Part shown: in pieces, positions 42,933 to 52,575 of the stretch
Position numbering within the stretch: position 1 is the first letter of the stretch
Layout of the letters: the number at the start of each line of letters is the position of its first letter
NCBI RefSeq assembly: GCF_011682175.1
Contig: NZ_WHJG01000010.1
Span: forward strand, 140,816 to 204,815
From: Massilia frigida
GTDB lineage: Bacteria; Pseudomonadota; Gammaproteobacteria; Burkholderiales; Burkholderiaceae_D
Direction of reading: 5' to 3'
Length of the DNA: 64,000 bases
The notes under the pieces: generated by a model
Told to the model about the DNA's origin: nothing
The model's database searches: none
Seen by the model: only the letters and a program-made list of their open reading frames with translations
Made by a program: the position numbers and the translations under genes

Positions 42933-43006
42933 TGCAGTGCAGAATGACGGTGGGCAGACTACCTTGCAGTCAAGAAATGTTGGTTACCATTAACAGGGAG
43001 ACAAGT

Positions 43007-43999
43007 ATGCAGATTAAATCGCTCGTCGTCGCGCTCGCCGCCGCGGCCAGTTTCAATGCATGGGCGCAAGCGCCTATCGTGATCAAGTTCAGCCATGTTG
43101 TGGCAACCGACACTCCCAAAGGCCAGGCTGCCGAACGCTTCAAGGCGCTGGCTGAAAAAGCCACCAATGGCCGGGTGAAAGTCGAAGTCTACCCGAACAG
43201 CCAGCTGTACAAGGACAAGGAAGAGCTGGAAGCGTTGCAGCTGGGCGCGGTGCAGATGCTGGCCCCCTCGCTGGCCAAGTTCGGCCCGCTGGGCGTGAAG
43301 GAATTCGAAGCCTTCGACCTGCCGTACATTTTCCCGAGCAAGGCGGCGCTGTACAGCGTGACCGAAGGACCGATCGGCAAGGGCTTGCTGCAAAAACTCG
43401 AACCGAAGGGCATTACCGGCCTGGCGTATTGGGATAACGGCTTCAAGGTGATGTCGGCCAACAAGCAGTTGCGCGTGCCGGCCGACTTCCGCGGCCAGAA
43501 GCTGCGCATCCAGTCGTCCAAGGTGCTCGACGCGCAAATGCGCGCGCTCGGCGCCAATCCGCAGGTGCTGGCCTTCTCCGAGGTGTACCAGGCGCTCCAG
43601 ACCGGCGTGGTCGACGGCACCGAAAACCCGCCATCGAACATGTTCACGCAAAAGATGCACGAAGTGCAGAAGCACGTGACCCTGTCCAACCACGGCTACC
43701 TGGGCTATGCCGTCATCGTCAACAAGAAGTTCTGGGATGGCTTGCCGGCCGATCTACGCGCCAGCCTGGTCAAGGCGATGGCCGAGGCCACCACGTTCGA
43801 GAAAGCCATCGCCCAGCGCGATAACGACCTGGCGCTCGAAGCGATCAAGAAAACCGGCAAGACCGCCATCTACACGCCAACTGCGGCCGAACAGGCCGAA
43901 TGGCGCAAGGTACTGCTGCCGGTGCACAAGCAGATGGAAAGCCGCATCGGCGCTGAGCTGATCGGTTCGATCAACAAGACGGCCGCAGCAGCGAAGTAA
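43007..43999 (+). CDS. dctP: TRAP transporter solute-binding protein DctP
   Basis: 330 residues. Signal peptide (1-20, MQIKSLVVALAAAASFNAWA), mature IVIKFSHVVATDTPKGQAAE; the carboxylate-binding Arg is in QKLRIQSSKVLDAQMRALGA and the signature VYQALQTGVVDGTENPPSN is complete. Periplasmic binding of succinate, fumarate or malate. AGGGAG precedes the start at 43007. Confidence 0.94.
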   Translation: MQIKSLVVALAAAASFNAWAQAPIVIKFSHVVATDTPKGQAAERFKALAEKATNGRVKVEVYPNSQLYKDKEELEALQLGAVQMLAPSLAKFGPLGVKEFEAFDLPYIFPSKAALYSVTEGPIGKGLLQKLEPKGITGLAYWDNGFKVMSANKQLRVPADFRGQKLRIQSSKVLDAQMRALGANPQVLAFSEVYQALQTGVVDGTENPPSNMFTQKMHEVQKHVTLSNHGYLGYAVIVNKKFWDGLPADLRASLVKAMAEATTFEKAIAQRDNDLALEAIKKTGKTAIYTPTAAEQAEWRKVLLPVHKQMESRIGAELIGSINKTAAAAK

Positions 44000-44086
44000 A
44001 CACACAGGTCCCCGGCGCCCGCTGTGTGCAGCGTGCGCCGGCGTGCGCCGCACCCATTTCCCTTTCCTTTTTTTGAAGGATTCGAC

Positions 44087-44656
44087 ATGAAATTTCTCGA
44101 CCATCTGGAAGAGTGGATCATTGCGAGCCTGATGGGCGCAGCCACGCTCGTTGTGTTCGTCGCGGTGGTCCACCGCTACCTGTCCGGCCTGCCGATTCCC
44201 GGCCTGCAAGACTGGCTGATTCAAATTAACACGAGCTGGGCACAGGAGCTGTGCATCTACATGTTCGTCTGGATGGCGAAATTCGGGGCGGCATATGGCG
44301 TGCGCACCGGTATCCACGTCGGCATCGACGTGCTGATCAACCGCCTGAGCGACAAGTGGCGCGACAAGTTCATCGTGTTCGGCCTGCTGGCCGGGGCCAC
44401 GTTCACCGCCATCGTCGGCACCCTGGGCGCGAATTTTGTGTGGCACATGGCGCAGACCGACCAGACCTCGTCCGACCTCGAACTGCCGATGTGGCTGGTG
44501 TACCTGGCGGTACCGCTCGGCTCCTACCTGATGTGCTTCCGCTTCATCCAGGTGGCCGTGCATTTCATCCGCACCGGCGCCCTGCCCAAGCATGACCACG
44601 GCCATGTCGAAGGCCTCGAAGACGAGATCGCCGCGGCGAAAGGCGGTGCCGCATGA
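44087..44656 (+). CDS. dctQ: TRAP transporter small permease DctQ
   Basis: 189 residues with four membrane helices (ASLMGAATLVVFVAVVHRYL, then SWAQELCIYMFVWMAKFGAA, IVFGLLAGATFTAIVGTLGA, LPMWLVYLAVPLGSYLMC). Pairs with DctM. GAAGGA precedes the ATG. Overlaps dctM by 4 bp. Confidence 0.93.
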   Translation: MKFLDHLEEWIIASLMGAATLVVFVAVVHRYLSGLPIPGLQDWLIQINTSWAQELCIYMFVWMAKFGAAYGVRTGIHVGIDVLINRLSDKWRDKFIVFGLLAGATFTAIVGTLGANFVWHMAQTDQTSSDLELPMWLVYLAVPLGSYLMCFRFIQVAVHFIRTGALPKHDHGHVEGLEDEIAAAKGGAA

Positions 44657-45933
44657 GCGCCGCCATCATCTTCACCCTGCTGATCTTGCTGATGCTCACG
44701 GGCATGCCGATTTCGATTTCGCTCGGCCTGACCGTACTGACCTTCCTGTTTACCATGACCGACGTGCCGATCCAGTCGGTCGCGCTGAAACTGTTTACCG
44801 GCATCGAGAAGTTCGAGATCATGGCGATCCCGTTCTTCATTTTGGCGGGCAATTTCCTGACCCACGGCGGGGTGGCGCGGCGCATGATCAACTTCGCCAC
44901 CTCGATGGTGGGCCACTGGCACGGCGGCCTGGCGCTGGCTGGCGTGGTGGCGTGCGCGCTGTTCGCGGCGGTGTCCGGTTCCAGCCCGGCCACGGTGGTG
45001 GCGATCGGCTCGATCATCCTGCCGGCCATGGTGCGCCAGGGTTATCCGCGCGGCTTCGGCGCCGGCGTGATCACCACCTCGGGCGCGCTCGGGATCCTGA
45101 TTCCGCCCTCGATCGTGATGGTGATGTATTCGGTCACCACCAATACCTCGGTCGGCCAGCTGTTCATGGCCGGCGTGGTGCCGGGCATCATGCTGGCCAG
45201 CCTGCTGGGCCTGACCACCTGGTTCCTGGCGCGCAAGCATAACTATCCGCGCATGCCAAAGGCGAGCTGGGGCGAGCGCTGGCTGGCGTTCCGCAAGAGC
45301 GCCTGGGGCTTGCTGCTGATCGTCATCGTGATGGGCGGGATTTATTCCGGCAAGTTCACCCCGACCGAAGCGGCCGCGATGGCGGCGGTGTACGCCTTCA
45401 TCATCGCCGTGTTCGTCTACAAGGACTTGAAGCTCAAGCAGGTCGCCAAGGTGCTGCTCGATTCGGCGTCGATGTCGGCCATGCTGCTGTACATCATCAC
45501 CAACGCGATGCTGTTCTCTTTCCTGATGACCAGCGAAGGCATTCCGCAAGCGATGGCGGCCTGGATTACCGGCCAGGGTTTGGGCGTGGTGAGCTTCCTG
45601 CTGGTGGTAAACATCTTGCTGCTGTTGGCCGGCAACGTGATGGAGCCATCCTCGATCGTGCTGATCATGGCGCCCATCCTGTTCCCGGTGGCGATGAAAC
45701 TGGGCATCGATCCTGTGCACTTCGGCATCCTGATCATCGTCAACATGGAAGTGGGCATGTGCCATCCTCCGGTCGGCCTGAACCTGTACGTGGCCTCGGG
45801 CATCACCAAGATGGGCATCTCGGAATTGACGGTGGCGGTGATGCCGTGGCTGCTGACGATGCTGGGCTTCCTGGTGATCGTGACCTACGTACCACAGATT
45901 TCCCTGTGGCTGCCAAATTTAATTTATAAGTAA
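44653..45933 (+). CDS. dctM: TRAP transporter large permease DctM
   Basis: 426 residues, 12-13 membrane segments. MLTGMPISISLGLTVLTFLF, HGGLALAGVVACALFAAVSG, ITTSGALGILIPPSIVMVMY and MCHPPVGLNLYVASGITKMG are family signatures. Sodium-dependent symport of DctP-delivered acids. ATGA overlap with dctQ. No ribosome-independent gene follows for 300 bp. Confidence 0.95.
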   Translation: MSAAIIFTLLILLMLTGMPISISLGLTVLTFLFTMTDVPIQSVALKLFTGIEKFEIMAIPFFILAGNFLTHGGVARRMINFATSMVGHWHGGLALAGVVACALFAAVSGSSPATVVAIGSIILPAMVRQGYPRGFGAGVITTSGALGILIPPSIVMVMYSVTTNTSVGQLFMAGVVPGIMLASLLGLTTWFLARKHNYPRMPKASWGERWLAFRKSAWGLLLIVIVMGGIYSGKFTPTEAAAMAAVYAFIIAVFVYKDLKLKQVAKVLLDSASMSAMLLYIITNAMLFSFLMTSEGIPQAMAAWITGQGLGVVSFLLVVNILLLLAGNVMEPSSIVLIMAPILFPVAMKLGIDPVHFGILIIVNMEVGMCHPPVGLNLYVASGITKMGISELTVAVMPWLLTMLGFLVIVTYVPQISLWLPNLIYK

Positions 45934-46053
45934 AATATATTTTCCCCCACCGTGAAAAAAAAGCCACATTTTCTGAAATTAAATAAGTTATGATGAGCAC
46001 CGATTCAGCACCATACTGGTGCGAATGGGGCGAACGGATTGCAGGTTGGGGGA

Positions 46054-46190
46054 GTGGGAAGATAGAAGAAACGGTAGTCCATACCGGAGAAATATCGAGG
46101 AGACACGCGTTTTACAGAATGCTGTTGGCATGACCAAACAGCCGGGAACGTGAATAAAATTTGGAACGCACCGCAAGGTGCGTTTTTTTT
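46054..46190 (+). ncRNA. candidate small RNA
   Basis: Predicted transcript of about 137 nt from the sigma-54-like promoter to the terminator. Inner stems include CGGTA-GTCCA-TACCG and GCTGTT-N9-AACAGC. No conserved RNA family is recognised. Start position is an estimate. Confidence 0.35.
46165..46190 (+). terminator. strong Rho-independent terminator
   Basis: AACGCACC-GCAA-GGTGCGTT followed by TTTTTT. It lies 230 bp past dctM, beyond the expected end of that gene's transcript. Confidence 0.9.
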
Positions 46191-46248
46191 CGTCTGCCGG
46201 AAAGCGCGCCGGATTGGTTTGGCGCCGTCGCTGCGCTACACTGCGTAC

Positions 46249-46770
46249 ATGAACAATCCAGCAGAGACCATCTTCTCGGCCATCGTGGCTGCGCCCTTCG
46301 GCGCCATCGGCATCCGCACCGAGGCCGCGCGCGTGCGCGAGCTGGTGTACCTGCCTCCCCATTTCGGTGAAAAAGACGCGCTCGATGCGGTCGCCGAACT
46401 GGCCGCGCAGCAGGTCGGACACTACCTGCTCGACCCCGATTTCCGCTTCGACTTGCCGCTCGTCGATGCCGGCAGCACCTTCCAGCGCAAGGTGTGGGAC
46501 GCGATCGCCGCGATCCCGCGCGGCACGGTGCGCACCTACGGACAGGTCGCCAAGCACATCGGCTCGGCGCCGCGCGCGGTGGGGCAGGCCTGCGGCGCCA
46601 ACTGGTTCCCGATCATCATTCCCTGCCACCGGGTCACCGCCGCCGGCGGGCTGGGCGGCTTTTCACACCATGACGATGAAAATGGTTTCCACCTGGGCGT
46701 CAAGCGCTGGCTGCTGGCGCATGAAGGGGCTGGCAAGGGACCATGGCAACAGCAATCAATCTTCAACTGA
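46249..46770 (+). CDS. ogt: methylated-DNA-[protein]-cysteine S-methyltransferase
   Basis: 173 residues from the ATG at 46249 (MNNPAETIFSAIVAAPFGAI). The suicide-enzyme core is complete: STFQRKVWDAIAAIPRGTVR, GSAPRAVGQACGANWFP, and the acceptor Cys in PIIIPCHRVTAAGGLGGFS. Repairs O6-alkylguanine and O4-alkylthymine. Overlaps xerD by 28 bp and is probably co-transcribed with it. Confidence 0.94.
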   Translation: MNNPAETIFSAIVAAPFGAIGIRTEAARVRELVYLPPHFGEKDALDAVAELAAQQVGHYLLDPDFRFDLPLVDAGSTFQRKVWDAIAAIPRGTVRTYGQVAKHIGSAPRAVGQACGANWFPIIIPCHRVTAAGGLGGFSHHDDENGFHLGVKRWLLAHEGAGKGPWQQQSIFN

Positions 46771-47648
46771 TCGACGCCTTCTGCGACCAGCTGTGGCTGG
46801 AGCAGGGGCTGGCGAAAAACTCGATCGACGCTTACCGGCGCGACTTGCGCCTGTTCGCGCGCTGGCTGGAAGTCACGCGTCCGGCGCTGGCCAGCCTGCA
46901 CGCGGTGGCCGCAAGCGACCTGGAAGCGTATTTTTCCGACCGCCATGCCGAGTCCAAGCCGAGTACGGCCAACCGGCGCCTGTCGGTGCTCAAGCGCTTT
47001 TACCAGCTGGCGCTGCGCAACAAGGAGCTCACGGCCGATCCCTGCCTGCAACTGGCCTCGGCCAAGCAGCCGCAGCGGTTCGTGCATACCCTGACCGAAG
47101 CGCAGGTGGAAGCCTTGCTGGCCGCGCCCGACGTGAGCACGCCGCTGGGGCTGCGCGAGCGCACCATGCTCGAATTGATGTATGCGAGCGGCTTGCGGGT
47201 GTCGGAGCTGGTGACGCTCAAGGTCATGGAGCTGAGCCTGAACGATGGCGTGCTGCGCATCACCGGCAAGGGCAGTAAAACGCGCCTGGTGCCCTTCGGG
47301 CAGGTGGCGCGCCAGTGGATCGAACGCTACCTGGGCGAGGCGCGTGGGATCATCCTGAATGGCCAGATGGACGATGCCTTGTTCGTGACCGGGCGCGGGG
47401 GACCGATGACGCGCCAGATGTTCTGGATTCTGATCAAGAAGCATGCGGGCCATGCCGGGATCACGGCGCCGCTGTCGCCGCATACCTTGCGCCACGCGTT
47501 TGCCACGCATTTGCTCAATCACGGCGCCGACTTGCGGGTTGTGCAACTGTTGCTGGGGCACGCGGATATTTCGACTACACAAATTTACACGCATGTTGCG
47601 CGCGAGCGCATGAAGCGCCTGCATGCCGAGCATCATCCACGTGGTTAA
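46743..47648 (+). CDS. xerD: site-specific tyrosine recombinase XerD
   Basis: 301 residues, standard length. N-terminal SAM-like domain (LWLEQGLAKNSIDAYRRDLR), catalytic Arg in YASGLRVSELVTLKV, HTLRHAFATHLL (His-Arg), LLGHADISTTQIYTHV with the Tyr nucleophile. Resolves chromosome dimers at dif with XerC and FtsK. Translation is coupled to ogt by a 28-bp overlap. Confidence 0.95.
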   Translation: MATAINLQLIDAFCDQLWLEQGLAKNSIDAYRRDLRLFARWLEVTRPALASLHAVAASDLEAYFSDRHAESKPSTANRRLSVLKRFYQLALRNKELTADPCLQLASAKQPQRFVHTLTEAQVEALLAAPDVSTPLGLRERTMLELMYASGLRVSELVTLKVMELSLNDGVLRITGKGSKTRLVPFGQVARQWIERYLGEARGIILNGQMDDALFVTGRGGPMTRQMFWILIKKHAGHAGITAPLSPHTLRHAFATHLLNHGADLRVVQLLLGHADISTTQIYTHVARERMKRLHAEHHPRG

Positions 47649-47724
47649 TTCAAATGCCGATGGCATAACTGCGTCATAATGCTGTCTTACTACCCCCTTT
47701 CTTTTATAACCCAAGAGGTGATCC

Positions 47725-47889
47725 ATGGCTAAAACTAATTTCCAGTACGAAAAGCGGCAGAGGGAATTAGAAAAGAAGAAAAAGGCGGATGAGAAGGCCA
47801 GGCGCAAGCTGGAAGCCAAGACCACGCCTGGCGGTGAAGAGAATGAGACACCGGATGAAGATGACGCTGAGGAAGCGAAGCCGGAATAA
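47725..47889 (+). CDS. 54-residue charged small protein
   Basis: MAKTNFQYEKRQRELEKKKK continues through a Lys/Glu-rich helix to an acidic tail EDDAEEAKPE. AGAGGTG precedes the ATG by 7 bp. A small protein with this opening is common in Burkholderiales (general recollection). Strongly charged, probably helical and RNA- or ribosome-associated, but no function is known. Confidence 0.75.
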   Translation: MAKTNFQYEKRQRELEKKKKADEKARRKLEAKTTPGGEENETPDEDDAEEAKPE

Positions 47890-47926
47890 ATTGCGCTGGC
47901 CGGGATCTCGGCCACCAGCCTGACAA

Positions 47927-48190
47927 CCGTCGTTCCCACGCAGGTGGGAACCCAAGTTATCTGTGTAGCCAGTAGCTGCGGCACGAACTTGGGTTCCCGC
48001 CTTCGCGGGAACGACGGTTTTGCGTTTAGGGTATCAAGGATGCGCTGTCGGTCGATTGCGAACTCAGCGGGAACGCATGCGTTTCGCTGAGTATCGCCTT
48101 GGCGATGGCGACGGTGAATCGAAGGCCGTCGTTCCCGCCGGGCGCCGCCTGGGCGCGGGAAATCGTTTCTGGCAGTGCCAGGAACGACGG
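47927..48190. repeat. two REP-like palindromic elements with 36-bp direct repeats
   Basis: Element 47927-48018 and element 48126-48190 each carry the CGTCGTTCCC ... GGGAACGACGG palindrome. A 36-bp stretch beginning AACGACGGTTTTGCGTTTAG recurs at 48010-48045 and 48183-48218 with one mismatch. They fill the 340-bp gap between the small protein and the RND gene. Confidence 0.8.
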
Positions 48191-48228
48191 TTTTGCGTTT
48201 AGGGAATCAAGGATGCGCAGGCCGCCGT

Positions 48229-51200
48229 TCAGGCGCTCACGACAACCTTCTCCTCCTCATGCTCCTCCGCCTTCTGATTGCCCCTGAACCAGCGCGCCAC
48301 GCGCTTGCCCAGGCTGTCCAGATAGGTGTACGCCACCGGCACCACCACCAGCGTCAGCAAGGTTGAGGTAATCACCCCGCCGATCACCGCGCGTCCCATC
48401 GGCGCCTGCGTTTCGCCGCCGTCGCCCATGCCGATCGCCATCGGCAGCATGCCGAAGATCATCGCCAGGGTCGTCATCAGGATCGGCCGCAAGCGCACCT
48501 GGCCCGCCTCCAGGATCGCATCGTGCTGGCTCTTGCCTTCGCGCTGGCCGTGATTGGTAAAGTCCACCAGCAAAATCGCGTTCTTGGTCACCAGCCCCAT
48601 CAGCATCACAATCCCGATCACCGAAAAGATATTCAGGGTGCTGCCCGTCACCAGCAAGGCAATCAGCACCCCGATCATCGACAGCGGCAAGGACACCATG
48701 ATCGCAATCGGCTGCAGGAAGCTGCCGAACTGCGACGCCAGCACCAGGTAAATGAAGATCACCGCAATGCCCAGCGCGGTGCCGGCCGCGCCCATGGTTT
48801 CAGCCATCTGCTCGGCGTCGCCGCCGACGTCGAAGCGCACGCCATCGGGCAGTTCGATGCTCTTCATGGCCAGCTTGACGTCGCCATCCACGTCGCCCGT
48901 CGGACGCCCTTCGGCGCTGGCGTAGATCGCCACGCGGCGTTCCAGCGCCTGGCGCTTGAGCACCTGCGGGCTGGTCGAGGGCACGAATTGCACCACCTGG
49001 CGCAGCGGCACCATCACCGGATTGCCTTGCGCATCGCGCTTGCCCGACGCCAGCGACAGGTCGGCGAGGTCGGCCACCTTCTGGCGCCCCGACTTGGGCA
49101 ACTGCACGTTGACGTCGTAGTTCTGCCCATCCGGCGCCAGCCAGCGGCTGATCTGGTCGCCCGCCACGAACGGCCGCAGCGCCAGCCCGATCTGCTGGGT
49201 CGACAGCCCCAGGTCGCTCGCCAGTTCATTGTTGATCTTGATGATGGTGGCCGGACTGGCGCCTTCCTGGCTATATTCCAGGTCGGCGATGCCCTTGATC
49301 TTGCGCATCTTGTCCATCAACTGGTGCGCCACGGCGTCCAGCTTGGCCTCGTCCTGGCCCAGGATGGCGATGAAGATCGGCTTCCAGCCCACCGACATGG
49401 TGATCCCGGCAATCGACTGCAGGCGCTCGCGGATCAGGCCTTCGACTTCCTTCTGCGAGCGGCGCCCGGTCTTGTGCACGTCGGTCAGCTTCAGGTTCAT
49501 CTGGGCCGTGTGGCGTCCGTTGTCGGTACCGACGGTGGTGATCGCGCTATCGATTTCCTTGAGCGGTTTCAAGGCCGCTTCGACCTGCTGCATCTTCTGG
49601 TCGGTGTATTCCAGGCTCGATCCGACCGGCGCCTTGAATTCCATGTGGATGTAGCCGTCGTCCGTTTCCGGGAACATCTCGCCGCCGATCATCGGCATCA
49701 GGGCCAGGCTGCCGACGAACAGCGCCAGCGCCAGTGCCAGGGTCGATTTGCGCCAGCGTAGCGCCAGTTCCAGCACCTTGCCGTACCAGACGTGCAGGCG
49801 CTCGATGCCCTGCTCGATGCGCTCCATGCCGCGTCCCAGCCACGGCACGTACTTGAAGCGGTCCTTGACCGGGTCGCGCCACACCGACGAGAGCATCGGG
49901 TCGAGCGTGAAGCTGACGAACAGCGACACCATCACCGCCACCGCCACCGTGATCCCGAATTGCAGGAAGAAGCGCCCGATGATGCCTTCCATGAAAGCGA
50001 CCGGCACGAACACGGCGACGATGGCGAAGGTGGTGGCCATCACCGCCAGCCCGATTTCGTTGGTGCCGTCATTGGCGGCCTGGACGTGGCTCTTGCCCAT
50101 GCCGAGGTGGCGCACGATGTTTTCACGCACCACGATGGCGTCGTCGATCAAGAGGCCAATGCACAGCGACAGCGCCATCAGGGTCAGGAAGTTGAGCGTG
50201 AAGCCGAAGAACTGCATGGCGATAAAGCTGGCCATCACTGAAATCGGTAACGTCAACCCGGTGATGATGGTGCTGCGCCACGAGTGCAGGAACAGGAACA
50301 CGATCAGCATCGTCAGCAGCGCGCCTTCCATGATGGTGCGCTTGACGTTGTCGAGCTGCTTTTGCACGCGGTCCGACTGGTCTTCCAGGATGCTGATGCG
50401 GATGTCGGCCGGCAGGGTGGTGCCCAGCGCCGTCACCGCTTTCTTGATTGCGGTGCCCACTTCGACCACGTTGGCGTCCTGGATCTTGGTCACTTCGAGC
50501 GTGATGGCGCGCTTGCCGTTGATGCGCGAGATCGAGCTTTCTTCCTGCTCGCCGTCGACCACGTCGGCCACCTGGTCAAGGTAGACCGGACCGCTGGCGC
50601 GGCGCGCCACGATGATCTTGTTGAAGCCGCGCGCATCCTTGATCTTGCCTTCGATGCGCACCAGGCGTTCGGCGGCGCCGTAGGCGATGTTCCCGGCCGG
50701 CAGATTGGTGTTGGTGCTCTGGATCGCGCGCAGCACTTCATCGACGCCGATATTCTGGCTGGTCAGGCCGTCGGGCCGGATGTGGACCAGGATCTGGCGG
50801 TTGGTCATGCCGTGCACGCGCACCTGGCCGACCCCGGCCACGCCTTGCAGGCGCTTGGTGATGACTTGCTCGGTCAGGGTCGACAGTTCGCGCAGGCTGC
50901 GCGTGTCGGACATGAGCGACAGTTCCACGATGGCGCGGCTGTTGTCGCCCTCTTCACGGGCGATGAACGGTTCCTTGGCTTCCTTCGGAAAACCGGGGCG
51001 CGCCAGGCCGATCTTGTCGCGCATGTCGGTCATGGCCTTGTCCATATTGGTCGACAGGTGGAATTCGACCTGCACGCCGGCCCGGCCTTCCCAGGAATTG
51101 CTGCGGATTTTCTTCACGCCGCTGACGGTGTTGATGGCGTCTTCGAGCGGGCGGGTGATGTCGTTTTCAACCTGCTCGGGCGAGGCCCCGGGGTAGTTGA

Positions 51201-51345
51201 CCTGCACGTAGGCGACCGGGATGGCGACGTTGGGCATGCTCTCGACGCCCAGGCGGCGGTACGAGAACAGGCCGAGCACCACCAGCGCGACCATCACCAT
51301 GGTGGCGAACACCGGATTCTTGATACTGGTTGTCGTGATCCACAT
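48229..51345 (-). CDS. RND efflux permease
   Basis: 1038 residues of the HAE-1/multidrug RND type. N-terminal MWITTTSIKNPVFATMVMVA helix, two periplasmic porter regions, 12 membrane helices. The proton-relay Asp pair is in the TM4 motif SLCIGLLIDDAIVVRENIVR. Trimeric inner-membrane pump extruding drugs or metabolites. It forms an operon with its adaptor gene 4 bp upstream; no outer-membrane factor is adjacent, so it must borrow one. Confidence 0.94.
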   Translation of the reverse strand: MWITTTSIKNPVFATMVMVALVVLGLFSYRRLGVESMPNVAIPVAYVQVNYPGASPEQVENDITRPLEDAINTVSGVKKIRSNSWEGRAGVQVEFHLSTNMDKAMTDMRDKIGLARPGFPKEAKEPFIAREEGDNSRAIVELSLMSDTRSLRELSTLTEQVITKRLQGVAGVGQVRVHGMTNRQILVHIRPDGLTSQNIGVDEVLRAIQSTNTNLPAGNIAYGAAERLVRIEGKIKDARGFNKIIVARRASGPVYLDQVADVVDGEQEESSISRINGKRAITLEVTKIQDANVVEVGTAIKKAVTALGTTLPADIRISILEDQSDRVQKQLDNVKRTIMEGALLTMLIVFLFLHSWRSTIITGLTLPISVMASFIAMQFFGFTLNFLTLMALSLCIGLLIDDAIVVRENIVRHLGMGKSHVQAANDGTNEIGLAVMATTFAIVAVFVPVAFMEGIIGRFFLQFGITVAVAVMVSLFVSFTLDPMLSSVWRDPVKDRFKYVPWLGRGMERIEQGIERLHVWYGKVLELALRWRKSTLALALALFVGSLALMPMIGGEMFPETDDGYIHMEFKAPVGSSLEYTDQKMQQVEAALKPLKEIDSAITTVGTDNGRHTAQMNLKLTDVHKTGRRSQKEVEGLIRERLQSIAGITMSVGWKPIFIAILGQDEAKLDAVAHQLMDKMRKIKGIADLEYSQEGASPATIIKINNELASDLGLSTQQIGLALRPFVAGDQISRWLAPDGQNYDVNVQLPKSGRQKVADLADLSLASGKRDAQGNPVMVPLRQVVQFVPSTSPQVLKRQALERRVAIYASAEGRPTGDVDGDVKLAMKSIELPDGVRFDVGGDAEQMAETMGAAGTALGIAVIFIYLVLASQFGSFLQPIAIMVSLPLSMIGVLIALLVTGSTLNIFSVIGIVMLMGLVTKNAILLVDFTNHGQREGKSQHDAILEAGQVRLRPILMTTLAMIFGMLPMAIGMGDGGETQAPMGRAVIGGVITSTLLTLVVVPVAYTYLDSLGKRVARWFRGNQKAEEHEEEKVVVSA

Positions 51346-51348
51346 GGC

Positions 51349-52575
51349 TCAGCCTTTCGGTGCGGCGGGGGCGGCCGGCGCGCTGGTGACGCTGGCGGGC
51401 GGTTCGCTCAGTTTGACCTGGCTGCCGGGCTTGACGGCGTCGAGGCGGGCGGTGATCACGCGCGCGCCGTGTTCCAGGCCGTTGGTCACTTCGACCATGC
51501 CTTCATCGTCGTTGCGCAGGCCCAGGGTGACCGGGCGCACCACCACCTTGCCCGATTCGACGACGTAGACCACGTCGAGGTCCTGGTCCTTGCGCAGGGC
51601 GGCCAGCGGCAGCAGCGGGCGCAGCGCCGATTTTTGGGTGGTGATCGATCCCTTGGCGAACATGCCGCCGCGCAGGGCGCTGTCGGCATTGTCGACACTG
51701 ATATAGACCAGCATGCCGCGCGAACCGGTTTCGGCGGTCGGGTTGATGCGCGCCACCTTGCCGAGGAAGGTGCGGCCCGGGTAGCCGTCGACCCGGAACT
51801 GCACTTCCTGGCCGATCTTCACGCGCGGGATGTCCGAGGCCGGCACCTGCGCTTCGAGCGTCAGCCGTTGCAGGTTGACGATGGAGAACGCCGGCATGTC
51901 GGGCGAGAGCTTGTCGCCGGCCTGCGCGTGGCGCTTGCTGACCACGCCCGCCAGCGGCGCGCGGATCACCGTGTCGTTGACGGCGATGCGGGCCAGCTCC
52001 ACCTGGGCCTGGGCGGCGCGCACGCTGGCGCGCGCCAGCGCCACGCTGTTGTCGGTGGTGTCATAGGCGTTTTGCGAAATGTATTTTTGCGCCAGCAAAG
52101 CGGCGCTGTTGGCATTGTTCTTGGTGGCCATCGACAGGCGCGCATTGGCTTCATCGAGCGCGGCCTGCTGCTGCGCCAGGCGGGCTTTCTGGTCGGCCTG
52201 GTCGAGCCGCGCCAGCACCTGGCCGGCGGCCACGTTCATGCCTTCCTGTACCGTGGTTTCCAGCACCTGGCCCGAGACCTTGGACTTGACGGTGGCCTGG
52301 GTCAGCGGCGCCAGCGAACCGGAGAGCGGCATGTTGACGCTCAGCTCGCCGGCGGCGATGGCCGCCACGTCGGCGCGCGCCAATTCGTACACCGGCGCCG
52401 CTTTCTTGGCGTCGGCGCCCTTGGCGGCGGATGCGGCGGCCGGCTGGCGCGCCTGCAGGACAAACCAGCCGCCGGCGCCGAGCGCGACGATCAGCACGCC
52501 GAGCGCGGGAGCACGCCAGCGTGGCTTGCGAAGGATGGGTTGGGCCGGCGCGCTGGGCAAGGTCTCGAGTTTCAT
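51349..52575 (-). CDS. RND periplasmic adaptor (membrane-fusion) protein
   Basis: 408 residues. N-terminal anchor helix (about 23-42, APALGVLIVALGAGGWFVLQ), lipoyl/barrel-sandwich halves (ATVKSKVSGQVLETTVQEGM, and NDTVIRAPLAGVVSKRHAQA), helical hairpin (about 120-170), beta-barrel. It links the RND pump to an outer-membrane channel. Single promoter region at 52576-52910 serves this operon. Confidence 0.93.
   Translation of the reverse strand: MKLETLPSAPAQPILRKPRWRAPALGVLIVALGAGGWFVLQARQPAAASAAKGADAKKAAPVYELARADVAAIAAGELSVNMPLSGSLAPLTQATVKSKVSGQVLETTVQEGMNVAAGQVLARLDQADQKARLAQQQAALDEANARLSMATKNNANSAALLAQKYISQNAYDTTDNSVALARASVRAAQAQVELARIAVNDTVIRAPLAGVVSKRHAQAGDKLSPDMPAFSIVNLQRLTLEAQVPASDIPRVKIGQEVQFRVDGYPGRTFLGKVARINPTAETGSRGMLVYISVDNADSALRGGMFAKGSITTQKSALRPLLPLAALRKDQDLDVVYVVESGKVVVRPVTLGLRNDDEGMVEVTNGLEHGARVITARLDAVKPGSQVKLSEPPASVTSAPAAPAAPKG

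Larger units (their letters stand above)
45934..46248. other. intergenic region with NtrC-like site and strong terminator
   Basis: 315 bp between dctM and ogt, AT-rich at first. Contains GCACCATACTGGTGC (46008-46022), which fits the NtrC dyad pattern, a sigma-54-like GG-N10-GC (46029-46042, TGGGGCGAACGGATTGCA), and a strong terminator at 46165-46190. Best reading is a small RNA locus. Confidence 0.5.

Noticed and set aside
45960..46190. 6S RNA (ssrS) at the small RNA locus
   Set aside because: The typical long closing stem and central bubble with the conserved flanks are not visible.
46150..46248. Earlier start for ogt
   Set aside because: It would translate through the strong terminator; MNNPAETIF at 46249 fits the family.
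45988..46629. Minus-strand open frame over ogt and the small RNA region
   Set aside because: Shadow of the clear ogt gene; no ribosome site or family.
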